From Flavobacterium sp. ov086 (GTDB taxonomy: Bacteria; Bacteroidota; Bacteroidia; Flavobacteriales; Flavobacteriaceae), in NCBI RefSeq assembly GCF_900187965.1, contig NZ_FZNL01000036.1, positions 1-43,110 on the forward strand: a stretch of DNA of 43,110 bases, in the 5' to 3' direction. Below, piece by piece: positions 41,220-43,110 of this stretch. The notes beneath the pieces were generated by a model. That model made no database searches and had not been told where the DNA came from. It saw only the letters and a program-made list of their open reading frames with translations. Every line of letters starts with the position of its first letter. Position 1 is the stretch's first letter. Position numbers and translations under genes: made by a program.

Positions 41220-42725
41220 ATGTCAAAGCAAGTTCGTGTGCGTTTTGCACCAAGTCCAACAGGACCTTTACATATTGGCGGAGTTCGTACTGCCTTATTT
41301 AATTATTTATTTGCCAAAAAAAACAATGGTGTTTTTTATTTAAGAATTGAAGATACTGATCAAACTCGTTTTGTTCCCGGTGCCGAAGCTTATATTATGG
41401 AAGCACTCGAATGGTTAGGAATTGCTCCCGAAGAAACGGTTGGAAAAAATGAAAAATTTGGTCCATACAGACAAAGTGATCGTAAAGAATTGTACCAACA
41501 ATATGCTGATCAATTGATCAATTCCGGTTGGGCATATTATGCTTTTGATACTCCGGAAGCTTTAGATGCACATAGAAAACAACATGAAGCCGAAGGAAAA
41601 ACATTTATTTATAACCATCATAATCGTGAAAAGTTAGACACTTCTCTTGTAATTTCTACTGACGAAGTTTCTAAAAGAATTGCAAATGGAGAACATTATG
41701 TGATTCGTTTTAAAACTCCTACTGATGAAACTTTACACTTAAAAGATATCATTCGTGGTGATGTAAAATTCGAAACGAATCTTCTTGACGATAAAGTATT
41801 ATTTAAAAGTGACGGAATGCCAACATATCATTTAGCAAATATTGTTGATGATCATTTGATGGAAACTTCGCATGTAATTCGTGGTGAAGAATGGTTGCCA
41901 TCTATGCCTCTTCACGTTTTATTATACAGAGCTTTTGGTTGGGATGCTCCTGAATTTGCACATTTACCTTTGATTTTAAAACCCGTTGGAAACGGAAAAT
42001 TATCAAAAAGAGATGGTGATAAATTAGGATTTCCTGTGTTTCCACTAGAATGGAAAACCGAAGAAGGTGTTTCATCTGGTTACAGAGAAAATGGATTTTT
42101 CCCAGAAGCAGTTATAAATTTCCTTGCTTTGTTAGGTTGGAATGACGGAACCGATAAAGAATTATTTTCTTTAGATGAACTTGTAGAATCTTTTGACTTA
42201 AATAGAGTTCATAAATCTGGAGCTAAATTTGATCCTGAGAAAAACAAATGGTTCAATCACCAACATTTAATCAAACAAAATGATGCTGATTTAGCGAAGG
42301 ACTTCACTCCTATTTTGATTGAAAAAGGTGTTGATATTTCTAAATTTGATGTTACAAGAATTGTTTCATTAATTAAAGAAAGAGCAAATTTTGTTTCTGA
42401 ATTTTGGGATTTAAGTGATTTCTTTTTCCAGGCTCCAACATCTTACGATGAAAAAGCAAGCAAAAACTGGAAAGAAGAAACTCCAACATTAATGCAAGAA
42501 TTAATTTCGGTTCTTGAAAATATAGAAGATTTTACATCAGTAAATATTGAAACTATCGTGAAAGATTGGTTAACTAAAAACGAAATTGGAATGGGTAAAG
42601 TTATGCAGCCCTTCCGTTTGAGTTTGGTTGGAGCTCTTAAAGGTCCTCACCTATTTGATATTGTTGAAATCATTGGAAAAGAAGAAACTATTTCGAGAAT
42701 TCAAAAAGCGATAACAACTTTATAA
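41220..42725 (+). CDS. gltX: Glutamyl-tRNA synthetase
   Basis: The 501-residue class I synthetase charges tRNA-Glu with glutamate. The opening VRFAPSPTGPLHIGGVRTAL contains the HIGH signature (LHIG). The catalytic-domain segments DTDQTRFVPGAE and VIRGEEWLPSMPLHVLLYRA are present, and the KMSKS-like motif is GKLSKRDGD (about 259-267). The helical anticodon-binding domain follows from about 330, with LLGWNDGTDKE and FDPEKNKWFNHQHL. Length and motifs match discriminating GluRS enzymes. The 3' flank is interrupted by an IS3-family element whose end lies 27 bp from the stop. Confidence 0.97.
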   Translation: MSKQVRVRFAPSPTGPLHIGGVRTALFNYLFAKKNNGVFYLRIEDTDQTRFVPGAEAYIMEALEWLGIAPEETVGKNEKFGPYRQSDRKELYQQYADQLINSGWAYYAFDTPEALDAHRKQHEAEGKTFIYNHHNREKLDTSLVISTDEVSKRIANGEHYVIRFKTPTDETLHLKDIIRGDVKFETNLLDDKVLFKSDGMPTYHLANIVDDHLMETSHVIRGEEWLPSMPLHVLLYRAFGWDAPEFAHLPLILKPVGNGKLSKRDGDKLGFPVFPLEWKTEEGVSSGYRENGFFPEAVINFLALLGWNDGTDKELFSLDELVESFDLNRVHKSGAKFDPEKNKWFNHQHLIKQNDADLAKDFTPILIEKGVDISKFDVTRIVSLIKERANFVSEFWDLSDFFFQAPTSYDEKASKNWKEETPTLMQELISVLENIEDFTSVNIETIVKDWLTKNEIGMGKVMQPFRLSLVGALKGPHLFDIVEIIGKEETISRIQKAITTL

Positions 42726-42734
42726 AAACAAAAA

Positions 42735-42742
42735 AGCTCCCA
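42735..42742 (+). terminator. Half of a split gltX terminator
   Basis: The word agctccc, preceded by a run of A (aaaaaagctccc, 42730-42741), looks like the left arm of a rho-independent terminator whose right arm (gggagctttttt) is not in the window. An IS element starts a few bases later, so the missing arm probably lies beyond it. This is inference. Confidence 0.35.
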
Positions 42743-42752
42743 AAATTTAGAC

Positions 42753-43110
42753 TGCACCCAAAAGTTTAGACGAATTTATAATTAAGTTTGATAATAATGA
42801 GCTCGATATTGTATCGGGCTCATTCCTTTTAGATTTAGTTTTATTCTATCGTTATTATAGTAATTTATATATTCAATTATTTCTTGTTTTAATTCACTAA
42901 CTGAACTGTATTTCTTAAGATAAAAAAGTTCTGATTTTATTATTCCGAAGAAATTTTCTATTACAGCGTTGTCAAGACAATTTCCTTTTCTTGACATACT
43001 TTGTCTGATTCCTTTTTGTCTTAATAAATATTGATATTGTTTCATTTGATACTGCCATCCTTGGTCTGAGTGGAGTATTAAATTAGTTTGATCGGGTATT
43101 TTTTCAAAAG
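42753..43110. mobile_element. IS3-family insertion sequence, right end to window edge
   Basis: It starts with a terminal-repeat-like stretch (tgcacccaaaagtttagac, 42753-42771), with the TG and pyrimidine-rich start of IS3 members, followed by the transposase ORF on the minus strand. The other end and any target duplication are outside the window. Confidence 0.8.
42782..43110 (-). CDS. IS3-family transposase, DDE integrase domain (5' part outside window)
   Basis: The frame is open from the stop at 42782 to the window edge. It begins in mid-gene and the ATG at 43045 is internal, not a start. The visible ~109 residues are the C-terminal half of the rve integrase core of IS3-type OrfB: LHSDQGWQYQM (second catalytic Asp), RKGNCLDNAVIENFFGIIKS (catalytic Glu in IENFF), then INYYNNDRIKLNLKGMSPIQ. 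It catalyses cut and join of the element. It looks intact so far, with no frameshift in the visible part. Confidence 0.92.
   Translation of the reverse strand, partial: FEKIPDQTNLILHSDQGWQYQMKQYQYLLRQKGIRQSMSRKGNCLDNAVIENFFGIIKSELFYLKKYSSVSELKQEIIEYINYYNNDRIKLNLKGMSPIQYRAHYYQT

Noticed and set aside
1..43110. tRNA, rRNA and riboswitch genes
   Set aside because: I looked through the gaps for cloverleaf or conserved RNA signatures and saw none. A covariance-model scan would be needed to exclude weak cases.

Overview
The window looks like chromosomal DNA of a Flavobacterium (Bacteroidota), probably a gliding, F. johnsoniae-like soil or water species. The evidence is AT-rich DNA, Bacteroidota promoters (TTG, about 17-21 bp, TAnnTTTG) close to start codons, a type IX secretion (T9SS)/gliding style surface-protein locus, and housekeeping proteins with flavobacterial features. 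The genus is inferred from these traits, not from a search.

Left third (1-16.6 kb, all minus strand): a cell-surface locus. In transcription order it holds a small secreted protein, a beta-helix-like exported protein, a short exported protein of unknown function, an Ig-like protein with a divergent type B T9SS C-terminal domain, a 1785-residue protein joining a PorP/SprF barrel to a very long Ala/Lys/Asp repeat and a SPOR-like end, and a giant SprB-repeat adhesin that runs off the left edge after about 2397 codons. The middle genes overlap or nearly touch, so they are probably co-transcribed. The likely logic is that a PorP/SprF partner helps export or anchor a giant T9SS adhesin.

Middle (17-31.7 kb): core genes holB, a DoxX-like protein, an acyl-CoA thioesterase, recA, plsC, trpS, dprA, an HU-CCDC81/SPOR protein and a PIF1-like helicase. 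Between them lie small accessory genes: a GxxExxY PD-(D/E)XK-like protein flanked by inverted repeats, a tandem pair of 253-residue exported paralogues, and small hypotheticals. The recA-plsC gap holds two matching ECF-type promoters, a candidate small RNA and a 34-codon ORF. A 14-copy heptamer tandem repeat follows the helicase gene.

Right third (31.8-43.1 kb): an OmpH/Skp-like lipoprotein, a decayed copy of a methyltransferase 3' end, the intact methyltransferase, a GNAT acetyltransferase, mnmG, ybeY, a large DUF4175-type membrane protein and gltX. Eleven parS-like palindromes (TGTTYCACGTGRAACA) surround mnmG within 2.6 kb, and the last one encodes the C-terminus of YbeY. This marks a probable ParB-binding centromere near the chromosome origin. 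The window ends inside an IS3-family element inserted just behind gltX, apparently splitting its terminator.
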